From IMG/VR virus record IMGVR_UViG_3300030102_005935, positions 1-53,001 of that record: a stretch of 53,001 nt of DNA. One strand, 5' to 3'. This DNA is from a virus. The position numbers and the translations under genes are program-made. Every line of letters begins with the position of its first letter. Within the stretch, counting starts at the first letter, position 1. The notes beneath the pieces are model-generated. The model saw only the letters and a program-made list of their open reading frames with translations, did not search any database and had not been told where the DNA came from. Of the stretch, positions 34,214-41,842 are shown one piece after another.

Positions 34214-34582
34214 TTGCCTACTATAACCTACAAAGGCCCAAGACGCGCTGGCGCGAACATGGGTCGCTTAGGTTGGTGGCTTTGGGGTAAACCAGTTGAA
34301 GTATCGGCAGAATGGCTTGACGCTCATCGTAAAGAAGTTGAAGGAGCAGATTTCGTAATTGAAGGACATCTCTTTGAAACAGTTGATGATGGTAATGACG
34401 GTCTTCCCGATATGGGCTGGAAGAAAGGTGATATTATGACTTGGTGTGATGAGAACGGAGTTCAATACTCCGCTCTCTCCACCAAAGCCAAGTTGCTCGC
34501 GGCAGTTGACGCGCACCTTAACCCACCCGAAGATACTATAACCGAAGGCGAAGAAGCAGATACAACGGAGAGTGATGAATAA
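34214..34582 (+). CDS. Protein with C-terminal HeH/LEM-like helical motif, 122 aa
   Basis: TTG 34214 is preferred over TTG 34196 because GAGGTGG at 34202-34208 lies five bases before it. The first half has G-R-L-G-W-W-L-W-G and beta strands. Residues 75-105 (D-I-M-T-W-C-D-E-N-G-V ... L-S-T-K-A-K-L-L-A-A-V) match the helix-extension-helix pattern of HeH/LEM or SAP-like motifs, often found in phage virion proteins and able to bind DNA or protein. The C-terminus is acidic. Confidence 0.65.
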   Translation: MPTITYKGPRRAGANMGRLGWWLWGKPVEVSAEWLDAHRKEVEGADFVIEGHLFETVDDGNDGLPDMGWKKGDIMTWCDENGVQYSALSTKAKLLAAVDAHLNPPEDTITEGEEADTTESDE

Positions 34583-34860
34583 TGGCATTTAGTTCAACGA
34601 TAGATAACAGACCGCATAACATTGGTGATTTAGTTCTGCTAAGTGGAACTTTCAACGCAGACAGTGTGACAACTGGCGCGATTGACTTATCATCGCATCT
34701 TAGCACAATCCTAAGCGCGCAAGTAAATGGCGACACTTTGGGTGATGTTACAGGCGGCGGTGTTGATGGCGCGTATGGATTGATTACTGCGGCTACTACT
34801 TTGACAATTGATTGCGTTAGTGGTAACACAGGTAAGTGGACCGTCATTGGTAAGAGATGA
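34582..34860 (+). CDS. Small beta-rich virion-type protein, 92 aa
   Basis: ATG 34582 overlaps the preceding TAA by one base. The sequence is rich in Thr, Ser, Gly and Val with alternating hydrophobic positions and ends K-W-T-V-I-G-K-R. It resembles short beta-sandwich head or neck proteins in composition only. No family recognised. Confidence 0.55.
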   Translation: MAFSSTIDNRPHNIGDLVLLSGTFNADSVTTGAIDLSSHLSTILSAQVNGDTLGDVTGGGVDGAYGLITAATTLTIDCVSGNTGKWTVIGKR

Positions 34861-34871
34861 GGTGATTCACC

Positions 34872-35045
34872 TTGTCCGATACCAAAGTGTTTGAGTTCAC
34901 GCCTAACGAGGCTTGTGAAACAGGCGCGGCTGTTGCGGGTGGAGTCCAACAGGTGCTTGATGCTTATACTCAAAGCAAGACCGTTGAGAGTATAACATCA
35001 TATACCATGCAGGGCAACTTATATGTCGTAGTCGTCACCTCATGA
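34872..35045 (+). CDS. Small protein, 57 aa
   Basis: TTG 34872 lies five bases after GAGGTGAT and opens a 57-codon frame filling an otherwise empty gap. The product (M-S-D-T-K-V-F-E-F-T ... Y-V-V-V-V-T-S) has alternating hydrophobic residues and a central helix. Its stop overlaps the ATG of the next gene. The ribosome site and tight packing support a real gene; no family recognised. Confidence 0.6.
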   Translation: MSDTKVFEFTPNEACETGAAVAGGVQQVLDAYTQSKTVESITSYTMQGNLYVVVVTS

Positions 35046-35323
35046 GGGTGAGCGACATGGACCTACAACAACTGCGAAGGCTTGAGAAACAAGGCTGGCG
35101 TAAGGCTGAAGAGTCAATGGTTAAGACCGATGAGCGCGATAAGTTGAAAGGTGTTGTCAAGCGTCAAAACATGAAGACGCGCAATATCCGAGACATCGTG
35201 AACATCGGTAGTGGCACACGCTGTCGCTTTTGCGGTATGCTACACTTTTGCTACCTTGAGCGATGCGGTGCTTGTAAGAAACCTATGGACTACAATCTCG
35301 GTAAAACAGAAGAGGTGATATGA
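35042..35323 (+). CDS. Zinc-ribbon protein of the neck module, 93 aa
   Basis: Residues 8-50 are a basic helical region; C61/C64, C70, C75/C78 form a compact zinc ribbon (C-R-F-C-G ... C-G-A-C-K). The start is uncertain: ATG 35042 overlaps the previous stop, while GAGGGTGA at 35044-35051 better serves ATG 35057. No family recognised. Confidence 0.65.
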   Translation: MRVSDMDLQQLRRLEKQGWRKAEESMVKTDERDKLKGVVKRQNMKTRNIRDIVNIGSGTRCRFCGMLHFCYLERCGACKKPMDYNLGKTEEVI

Positions 35324-36141
35324 TGAACCCAATGGAGATGTCTTGGTTGTTATTGAAAGATGAACCGTTGCCATATCACGGTGATAGTCCACCGCAACCT
35401 CAAACTAATTTGGATGTTTTATTCGCGCCGCGCCGCGCAAAATCGGAGTATCAACCTAATCGCATAGACGATTCACAGTTTCAACAATATATGAAAAACC
35501 GCGGATTATCACTTGATAATTTATCGGAATGGGACTCTTCGCAATTAGACATCGCTCAACAACACGCGCCGTCTGCTGAAATACATCAAAAGTTATCCGA
35601 TGAGCGAGCAAAACGAGGATATAACATCATTCCCCGAAATCAAATGATTGATGTTGGTCGCGACCCCGAAAAATCCCCTATGCCATCTAACAGAAATGAA
35701 GGTGACTACATAGATTCAGTCCGCGGAGATTTCAGCGAGCGTCTTCGCGATTTTCAACAGATGAATGCTGGCGAAGCAATGGAAATGTCTTGGCGAATGC
35801 TCAAAGAGTTGACACCCGACCAGCAAGCAAAGATTGACCAATATAACGCAATGGGTATGGGTGCTTACGCTGAACAATTTAAGCAACTCTTTGAAGAGCA
35901 AAACCGTGTAAATCAACAAGCGCGAGATACTGCTCCTGTTGAAACAGAACAAACCGGTTTGTATCAACAACAAATAGATGCAAGAAACGCAAAGAGAGCG
36001 GAAGAAAACCGCATACGCGCTATGGTCAAGAGAGGTAATCGCGGCGACCTCGGTGAAGCAAGAGAAGCAGCGTATCAATTCTTCTTACAACACGGCCATT
36101 ATCCACGGCATTTCCCTAAGAGTATGATGCGCGAGAGGTGA
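35320..36141 (+). CDS. Unknown 273-aa protein with two M-E-M-S-W-x-x-L-K motifs
   Basis: ATGA overlap with the zinc-ribbon gene behind GAGGTGAT. M5-E-M-S-W9-L-L-L-K13 lies at the N-terminus and M154-E-M-S-W158-R-M-L-K162 in the middle, each followed by an acidic or polar segment, which suggests an internal duplication of a short binding element. The linkers are Pro/Gln/Arg-rich and disordered. The last 60 residues look like a folded helical domain (A-A-Y-Q-F-F-L-Q-H-G-H-Y-P). Position between capsid and connector genes suggests a minor virion protein. Confidence 0.65.
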   Translation: MMNPMEMSWLLLKDEPLPYHGDSPPQPQTNLDVLFAPRRAKSEYQPNRIDDSQFQQYMKNRGLSLDNLSEWDSSQLDIAQQHAPSAEIHQKLSDERAKRGYNIIPRNQMIDVGRDPEKSPMPSNRNEGDYIDSVRGDFSERLRDFQQMNAGEAMEMSWRMLKELTPDQQAKIDQYNAMGMGAYAEQFKQLFEEQNRVNQQARDTAPVETEQTGLYQQQIDARNAKRAEENRIRAMVKRGNRGDLGEAREAAYQFFLQHGHYPRHFPKSMMRER

Positions 36142-36147
36142 TAAGTA

Positions 36148-37731
36148 ATGCCGACAGTGTTTCAAACAGGTGAGCGTGAAGGAAGACCCTTATTCCCTAA
36201 TAGGTTATATTACACTTCCGCGCAAAAGGTAGCAGACATATTGCAGATACCGTTTCCCGACCCTGTTTACTTAGCACTTGATGACGGCTCAACTCATGTT
36301 GATGTATCTCCCGCAGACTACCGATTAGTAGGATTTGAAGTTGGAGATAAGATTGAGATTACCAGCGATGCCGAAATGGGTGAAGAGCGAACTATCACAA
36401 GTGTTGCTCGCGCTTCCGGTAATGTGCGTTTATCTTTCAGCGATGCACTGACAGGAACATATACTACGGCTGATAACGCGCAGGTTCAAAACCTACAATC
36501 ATTCACTAACGGTAAACGAAAAGGTGTAACCAAAGCACAAGTTGAAACTCTCATTTTGCGAACACAAGACAAGATTGACAACTTGACAAACAACGCTTGG
36601 CGACCTATGTTGCAGACTGCTGAATATCTTAACTTTGATACTTACAAACCATATCGTCGCAGATATTACACGGACTATGTTGGTTCTGTTCCTCTTTACT
36701 TCCGTAATGTTCAGCAAGTGTTGAGACTTGAGATATGGCAGGGTCAAGACTATCGCGAGATTGCTGCGGCAGAAATACGATTGAAGGTTGACGACTTCAC
36801 ACAATTGACTGCTGACACGGATAATTTGTATCTATGTCCGGGTGGTGGTGGTGTAGCAACATTGACTGTTGGTGATGGCTCTTCTAAGTTCCGCGCACAG
36901 TTTGACAATGTAAGCACAGCACAACAGTTGGCTGACCTCATCAACAAAGATGCGCGTAAAGGTAAAGCCGCTACTGCGTTCAGCCCATCATTTTCTTTTG
37001 AAGATACGACCGAAATTGACGGAACAATCACAGCAAATGTTCATCATGAATTCATGGCATCAGCCAATGCTGACTATGGTGGTGGACAATTGAAGATTAC
37101 TTCTATGCGTCGCGGTGAAGCAGGTGAGAACGCTACTTACGCTTGCACATCTTCCGGTATTACATTCACTGGTGCAACTGACATCTCAACAACGGTATCA
37201 TCATCAACAGCCACAACCATTACTGTCGCTGATGTTACAGGTCTTGCACCATACGGTATCATCAACATAGGTAGTGCGTATGGATATTATACCAGCATTA
37301 CAGGGACTACACTCAACGGTGTCCAAGACCTCGGAGGAACCGATATTAGCGCGGCAGCAATCAACGGTGCTACACTTCTGCAAAAGAAATTCAAGATTGA
37401 TTATGTTGGCACGACCACAGGTGATGAAGCAAGGCTTCGTGATTGGTGGGCTGACTACGACATGGGTGTTATTTATTTCAACAACTCATACCCCTATTTC
37501 TCATGGAACGCAGTCAAGGTATCTTATGTCTATGGTGAACGATATGTTGAGAAAGCGATTGAAGATATATGCACCAAGTTGGTCGCGATGGACTTGATAC
37601 TGTCCGACGACCGAAGCGTGCTACTACCCGAAGGAACACAGAATGTGGACTTGGGTAGCAAGTATCAATTATTCAAAGCGCAGGTGGCTGAAACACTACC
37701 GCGCTATACAGAAGTAATGACGGTGTTGTGA
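36148..37731 (+). CDS. Putative head-tail connector (adaptor) with a large central insertion, 527 aa
   Basis: The two ends resemble a helical gp6/gp15-type adaptor: residues 125-155 (T-K-A-Q-V-E-T-L-I-L-R-T-Q-D-K-I-D) and the final 75 residues (V-E-K-A-I-E-D-I-C-T-K-L-V-A-M-D-L-I). Between them, residues 215-430 are Thr/Ser/Gly-rich beta structure, probably an outward-facing domain. Adaptors bind the portal ring and close the DNA channel. The call rests on position and helical pattern, not on a diagnostic motif. Confidence 0.55.
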   Translation: MPTVFQTGEREGRPLFPNRLYYTSAQKVADILQIPFPDPVYLALDDGSTHVDVSPADYRLVGFEVGDKIEITSDAEMGEERTITSVARASGNVRLSFSDALTGTYTTADNAQVQNLQSFTNGKRKGVTKAQVETLILRTQDKIDNLTNNAWRPMLQTAEYLNFDTYKPYRRRYYTDYVGSVPLYFRNVQQVLRLEIWQGQDYREIAAAEIRLKVDDFTQLTADTDNLYLCPGGGGVATLTVGDGSSKFRAQFDNVSTAQQLADLINKDARKGKAATAFSPSFSFEDTTEIDGTITANVHHEFMASANADYGGGQLKITSMRRGEAGENATYACTSSGITFTGATDISTTVSSSTATTITVADVTGLAPYGIINIGSAYGYYTSITGTTLNGVQDLGGTDISAAAINGATLLQKKFKIDYVGTTTGDEARLRDWWADYDMGVIYFNNSYPYFSWNAVKVSYVYGERYVEKAIEDICTKLVAMDLILSDDRSVLLPEGTQNVDLGSKYQLFKAQVAETLPRYTEVMTVL

Positions 37732-37735
37732 TAGT

Positions 37736-38017
37736 ATGAATCCAATGAAAGAAGCGTGGAAAGTCTTGAAGGCTTACGACCCCGAAACAGACCCGCGCAT
37801 TCAAGGTTATTTATCACAAAGCAACAGACCCGAAGGTAATAGGGCTTATCGCGTAAACCCTCCACAGCCATGTTCTCAATGCGGTGAAGAAACAACTGAT
37901 ACAGTTGAAAGCGGAACAAAACCTATTTGTAGTGGGTGTAAAATGTCTTACTTATTATCAAAACCCAATAAGGATTCACAGAATCCTTTAACTGATTTGT
38001 TTGGTGGTGGTCAATAA
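37736..38017 (+). CDS. Zinc-ribbon protein starting with an A-W-x-x-L-K motif, 93 aa
   Basis: The N-terminus M1-N-P-M-K-E-A7-W8-K-V-L-K12 matches the start of the 35320 protein (M-N-P-M-E-M-S-W). A disordered stretch leads to C46/C49 and C65/C68, a four-Cys zinc ribbon. The short motif at one end and a metal-binding domain at the other look like an adaptor. No family recognised. Confidence 0.65.
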   Translation: MNPMKEAWKVLKAYDPETDPRIQGYLSQSNRPEGNRAYRVNPPQPCSQCGEETTDTVESGTKPICSGCKMSYLLSKPNKDSQNPLTDLFGGGQ

Positions 38018-38289
38018 TGGAAGAAATAATCAAGAAAGCCATCTCCGATTCTGTTCGCGAGACAGTCATGCAAGCACGCGAAAACAGCGTGTTTACTGAT
38101 GAAGGGCGTATATTTCTTGATGCATCAGCAAGTCTTTACGGCGCAGCAGTCAACAATGATGGTCTAATCATTGATGAAAATGGCAATGTTATGACTGACA
38201 AAGACCCGAATTACCAAATCATAATCAACACGGCGAAGAAACAGGCTCGCGCACAATCAGCATTAGGGAGTGATTTACTTGGCTCTTGA
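38017..38289 (+). CDS. Unknown neck-module protein, 90 aa
   Basis: ATG 38017 overlaps the previous TAA. The N-terminal 30 residues are amphipathic helix; the middle (G-L-I-I-D-E-N-G-N-V-M) is a beta turn; the C-terminus is helical. In phages a small gene between adaptor and tail-completion protein is often a stopper or neck protein; that is only positional inference. Confidence 0.55.
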   Translation: MEEIIKKAISDSVRETVMQARENSVFTDEGRIFLDASASLYGAAVNNDGLIIDENGNVMTDKDPNYQIIINTAKKQARAQSALGSDLLGS

Positions 38290-38719
38290 ATCTGTTGAAC
38301 TGATTAAAAAAATACTCACTGATAATTGGAACCGTGGTAACACAAACCAAAGCACACCGATTATTGAAGATATTACAACTGTTGAGGCTGGTCGCGGTAA
38401 GCGTATTGACCTCACTAATAAAGATGCTATTTTGTTATACGAGACTGTTCACAATGAGGAACAGCCGGAGGTGTTCTATGATTTTGTCCATACGCGAATC
38501 AATGTCACGGTTGATGCGCGCACAATGAAAGGGAGGTCCCATCTAATGAAAATGGAAGATGAAGTTCGGCGCGTGGTTCATAGCCAAAGAAAAGGCGATG
38601 GCGCGAATTTTGACCGATTACTCTATAAGATGAGAACTGACCTTTCCGATAGGACGAAGAGGTTGCATCGCATGACCTTCCAAGTGGAAATAGTTATCTT
38701 TAGCGAACTCATAGCGTGA
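38279..38719 (+). CDS. Putative neck or tail-completion protein, 146 aa
   Basis: TTG 38279 is chosen over GTG 38270 because GGAGTGAT (38267-38274) lies four bases before it. The predicted alpha/beta pattern (helix at the N-terminus, strands A-I-L-L-Y-E-T-V and I-N-V-T-V-D-A-R, helix M-E-D-E-V-R-R-V, strand F-Q-V-E-I-V-I-F) fits tail-terminator or neck proteins located just before the tail-tube gene. No sequence motif proves it. Confidence 0.55.
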   Translation: MALESVELIKKILTDNWNRGNTNQSTPIIEDITTVEAGRGKRIDLTNKDAILLYETVHNEEQPEVFYDFVHTRINVTVDARTMKGRSHLMKMEDEVRRVVHSQRKGDGANFDRLLYKMRTDLSDRTKRLHRMTFQVEIVIFSELIA

Positions 38720-38739
38720 ACAAAGGCGGAGCAGGTAGT

Positions 38740-40662
38740 ATGGCATCAACAGTGTATAAAGGCGATTTATCCGAGGTTACATTCGGTAAAGAATGTGGGT
38801 TGGCATTGAAGCATGGTGGCTTCGGTGGCGCATTCCAATTTGAAACAAACGCTGCTGGGACTCAAATTGCATTCAGTGGCGCGACCGAAGGTTTCTTTGA
38901 CGGCTCATCCAACCTTCGCTACCCTGTTGGTATGCTCGTCGGCTCTCAACTTCGCGTCAACGGTGCTGGTAATTTCACTGACGATGACAACGCTACGAAA
39001 GGCCATGTCTATACTATCGTTGCAAATAGTGGCGCGACACTCACTGTTTCGCCAGCAATGAAAGCAGTAAGCACAACTTCAACCACTGGTGATGAATTAC
39101 TCATTGATACTCTTGCTACACCAACAATTGATACAGGAATGACATTCAACGCTAATGCTTCTTCCTCCGATGAGTCGGTTCTTACAGACCAGTTTATCGG
39201 CCTCGCAGCAACAGTCGCGCTACCGGAGACAAAAGTTGAGATTCGCCGTTCTCATGTAGTTGGTGTTGGTCGTGATATTGTTATTCAAGAACCACAGCGG
39301 TTTTCTAACGAAGGTGGTTCTCTTGAGACAATGATGAACAGCGCGCGTTGGTTATACTACTCACTTGGTCGCGAAGTTATTGATGTTCCCGGCACACTCA
39401 TGAGCGACCCCAGCGGACACACAAAAGTTGACATTTCTGCTGGTGATACATTCATAGCCTATTCAGCAGGGACACTTACCAATCTTGACGCGGGTGATTA
39501 TGTTATAGTGGAAGACGGAACAACAGTTAACTATCCTACTGACATTGCTGAACCAAGTGGAACAAAGTGGGGTGATGGTGCAACTGGTATCGCTTTACAA
39601 CACGCAGAACGAAATGAGATTCGTCAAGTGCTTTACATTGACACTACACTAAGACGCATACATGTTGAAGAACCATTTTACTTCAATCACGCCGCGGACA
39701 ATTACACTCTAAGGAGAGTCAAATACATGAGCGGTTCCGGCAATGGTTCACCAAACTTTGACACAGGAGCAAGCGACTTCGGCAACATCACTAACCGTCA
39801 AGACCGACTTATCTTTCAAGGAGCGACCTTACCAACTTTCTCAATTGAATCCAGCATTCGCACACACAACACTGGCTCATTCAATGCAAGCGGCGAAGGC
39901 ACATCAGCCCCCGGCTCGGTAAACGACAGTAAGCAACTTACGCGCGTTTGGCGAGGTTGTAAAGTCAAAGATTTTTCCCTCGCGGCTGATGCTGATGCGG
40001 AAGTAAAAATGACTGTTAACTTTGATGCGCTTTACTGCTACACTGACACAGGCCGTCTTGAAGATGGTGCGAACAAAGGCGACCGATACACTGCGCATCG
40101 TATGTTTGAGAACACTGCTAATAGTGCAGTCAACAGAAAGAAAGCGGGAATCGCGCCTAATACAGAAAAACCATTTTTCTTTTACAACGGTCAAATCAGT
40201 GCATTTGGAATTAACATCGCGCAAGTCACTAACTTTGCGTTAAGTGGTAACAACAACTCCGAAGCAATTTATACTATTCGCGGTAATGGTCAAGCAGAAT
40301 CCCGTAACAATGCTGGTGATTCTCTTGAGCAAGTTCCATTCGGCGGCTCTCGCAATGCTAATCTCATGATTGAGAAAGCGATGGAGTATGAGTTGTCTAT
40401 GACTGTCATTGCTTCCGACCCTCTCATCTTCCATGAATTTAGGACTAACAGAACACACGACCATACTGAACCAATTACACTGACACTAACAAAGGCTGGT
40501 GCAGGTGCTAACCGTGAAGAAGTAATTATCATTATTGATGATTACATTATTGATTCTGCTACTCTCCCTATACCGGAAGACAAGGGTGTTATAAAGTCCG
40601 AATTAGCAATCAAACCAAAGCATGTGCGAGTTATTTCTCGCGATGCGTTTTTACACATGTGA
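38740..40662 (+). CDS. Putative tail tube protein, 640 aa
   Basis: ATG 38740 follows GGAGCAGGTAG; GTG 38716 overlaps the previous stop and is an alternative. The protein is beta-rich and lies before the chaperone and tape-measure genes, as tail-tube genes do. It is about twice the common length: an inserted Thr/Gly/Asp-rich part (about residues 60-330) may be extra domains displayed on the tail. The C-terminal 200 residues (I-A-Q-V-T-N-F-A-L-S-G-N-N ... H-V-R-V-I-S-R-D) look like the core tube fold. Confidence 0.65.
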   Translation: MASTVYKGDLSEVTFGKECGLALKHGGFGGAFQFETNAAGTQIAFSGATEGFFDGSSNLRYPVGMLVGSQLRVNGAGNFTDDDNATKGHVYTIVANSGATLTVSPAMKAVSTTSTTGDELLIDTLATPTIDTGMTFNANASSSDESVLTDQFIGLAATVALPETKVEIRRSHVVGVGRDIVIQEPQRFSNEGGSLETMMNSARWLYYSLGREVIDVPGTLMSDPSGHTKVDISAGDTFIAYSAGTLTNLDAGDYVIVEDGTTVNYPTDIAEPSGTKWGDGATGIALQHAERNEIRQVLYIDTTLRRIHVEEPFYFNHAADNYTLRRVKYMSGSGNGSPNFDTGASDFGNITNRQDRLIFQGATLPTFSIESSIRTHNTGSFNASGEGTSAPGSVNDSKQLTRVWRGCKVKDFSLAADADAEVKMTVNFDALYCYTDTGRLEDGANKGDRYTAHRMFENTANSAVNRKKAGIAPNTEKPFFFYNGQISAFGINIAQVTNFALSGNNNSEAIYTIRGNGQAESRNNAGDSLEQVPFGGSRNANLMIEKAMEYELSMTVIASDPLIFHEFRTNRTHDHTEPITLTLTKAGAGANREEVIIIIDDYIIDSATLPIPEDKGVIKSELAIKPKHVRVISRDAFLHM

Positions 40663-40671
40663 GGTGATTAA

Positions 40672-40815
40672 ATGAACAATGTATTTAGAGAAAGTTGGGG
40701 AACGCTGTTGAAAGAAAGTATGTGCAAGGGTGATGATTGTAAAGGTTGTCGTGGTTGTAAGACCTGTCCTAAATGCAAACCGGAAGGCTCAACTTGCGAA
40801 AAGAGAGGGTGTTGA
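40672..40815 (+). CDS. Cys-rich microprotein with an N-terminal W-x-x-L-L-K motif, 47 aa
   Basis: ATG 40672 follows GAGGTGAT by three bases. The first 14 residues, M-N-N-V-F-R-E-S-W9-G-T-L-L-K14, resemble the S-W-x-x-L-K motif of the 35320 and 37736 proteins. Eight cysteines follow (C18, C23, C26, C29, C32, C35, C42, C47), giving a dense metal-binding or disulfide cluster. Excellent ribosome site and patterned cysteines make a real gene likely. Confidence 0.65.
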   Translation: MNNVFRESWGTLLKESMCKGDDCKGCRGCKTCPKCKPEGSTCEKRGC

Positions 40816-40817
40816 AA

Positions 40818-41264
40818 ATGAAGCGCGATATGCACATTGGAGGCAATAGACCACTTTACATTCGCGCTGTTGAAAAAGATACTTTTGTTGTTGAAGAAGT
40901 TGAAGAAGTATTCAACCCCGAAGCCGCAAAAACTGACGGCAATCCATTCCCCGAAGAACTGCAAGAAGAAGCAGTTGAAGAAACGACCCCGCTTGAAGAA
41001 GAGGGTCCTACTGATTACGAGTCCATGACTGTTGAAGAACTAAAAGCACTTTTACGAGCGCGCGGTCTTCCAGTCACAGGCACAAAGGCGGAACTCATTA
41101 CCCGCCTTACCGAAGCCGATACCCCCTCCGAACAAGAGGCTGTTGAAGCGGAGGCTGTCGTTCCCTCCGAACAAGAGGCCGCGACCAGTAGTGAGGGAGT
41201 AAGTGATAACAATGCCGAAGATAGCGGACCCGATGAGCCTCTTGGTGAACAGCCAAGCGGTTGA
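40818..41264 (+). CDS. Acidic protein with a SAP domain, 148 aa
   Basis: ATG 40818 follows GAGGGTG. After a short basic N-terminus, residues 20-65 are Glu-rich. Residues 67-98 (S-M-T-V-E-E-L-K-A-L-L-R-A-R-G-L ... T-K-A-E-L-I-T-R-L) are a textbook SAP motif, usually DNA- or protein-binding. The C-terminus is an acidic disordered tail with two P-S-E-Q-E-A repeats. The gene overlaps the next by 53 bases. Its place between tube and chaperone genes suggests a tail-assembly accessory or gene-regulatory role. Confidence 0.7.
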   Translation: MKRDMHIGGNRPLYIRAVEKDTFVVEEVEEVFNPEAAKTDGNPFPEELQEEAVEETTPLEEEGPTDYESMTVEELKALLRARGLPVTGTKAELITRLTEADTPSEQEAVEAEAVVPSEQEAATSSEGVSDNNAEDSGPDEPLGEQPSG

Positions 41265-41574
41265 GCATGAAATAAGAGCAGACGAAGAAGACCCCGATGT
41301 GGTCGTGAAAGTGTGGGTAAAGGAACTCTCCTTTATGCAGTTGCAAGAAGCAATCAAAACTTTCGTGTCCATCAGCGCAGACGGTTCAATAGATATTGAC
41401 CTCGCGCAATATTGGAAATATATGTTTGCTGAAGGAATTGAAAAAACTGAGCCTCGCTTATCTATACCGCAAATGTTGTCACTAAGACCATACATCGCTA
41501 CTCAAATCACAGCGTTGTTACCACAACCACAGGACATGATGAGCGGCCCTTTAGCGGATGGCGCGACAGAATAG
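41212..41574 (+). CDS. Tail assembly chaperone, upstream frame (gpG-like)
   Basis: The 120-aa protein starts at ATG 41212 (GTG 41203 is an alternative). It is an acidic alpha/beta protein (V-V-V-K-V-W-V-K-E-L-S-F-M-Q-L-Q-E-A) placed just before the tape measure, as gpG-type chaperones are. Near its end lies C-CCT-TTA, a canonical slippery site. A -1 shift there would join its first 114 residues to a 93-residue downstream frame. The short and long forms would coat the tape-measure protein during tail assembly. Confidence 0.75.
   Translation: MPKIADPMSLLVNSQAVEHEIRADEEDPDVVVKVWVKELSFMQLQEAIKTFVSISADGSIDIDLAQYWKYMFAEGIEKTEPRLSIPQMLSLRPYIATQITALLPQPQDMMSGPLADGATE
41547..41553 (+). other. Programmed -1 ribosomal frameshift site (CCCTTTA)
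   Basis: In the frame of the upstream chaperone the heptamer reads C CCT TTA, exactly the X XXY YYZ form. After slippage the -1 frame reads CCC TTT AGC. The zero-frame stop TAG lies 18 bases beyond the heptamer. The -1 frame has no ATG, GTG or TTG between its last stop (about 41448) and 41650, so frameshifting is the simplest way to express it. Confidence 0.8.
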
Positions 41575-41834
41575 ATGAAGCCTATGAGTTTCTTCGTAAG
41601 CCGTCGCACAATCTTGAACATGGATTCAACGCGGCGGCATATTTTGTCGCGAAACATTACGGAATCAGTATGCAAGAAGTGTGGGATATGAGTATAGAAG
41701 CATTTGAGCAGTCTTTCATTTGGGCTAATGCTGCTGAAAAGATTAAAGGCGAGGAAATGGAAAAGGCAACCGAAGGAGCAAAGAAGAAGACACGCGTAGG
41801 GTCAACACACGGACCGATGCCGTTTAGCAATTAG
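41553..41834 (+). CDS. Tail assembly chaperone, -1 frame extension (gpGT-like)
   Basis: These 93 codons have no start of their own and are read after a -1 shift at 41547-41553, giving a fusion of about 207 residues with the upstream chaperone. The extension (S-G-W-R-D-R-I-D-E-A-Y ... E-Q-S-F-I-W-A-N-A-A-E-K-I) is helical with a basic tail, like T-domains of gpGT proteins that bind the tube protein. It stops eight bases before the tape-measure ATG. Confidence 0.75.
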   Translation, partial: SGWRDRIDEAYEFLRKPSHNLEHGFNAAAYFVAKHYGISMQEVWDMSIEAFEQSFIWANAAEKIKGEEMEKATEGAKKKTRVGSTHGPMPFSN

Positions 41835-41842
41835 GTGATAAT

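Noticed and set aside
41575-41691. Separate ORF starting at ATG 41575 after the chaperone stop
   Set aside because: It is only 38 codons, lacks a ribosome site and is in a different frame from the open -1 frame, which is explained better by frameshifting.
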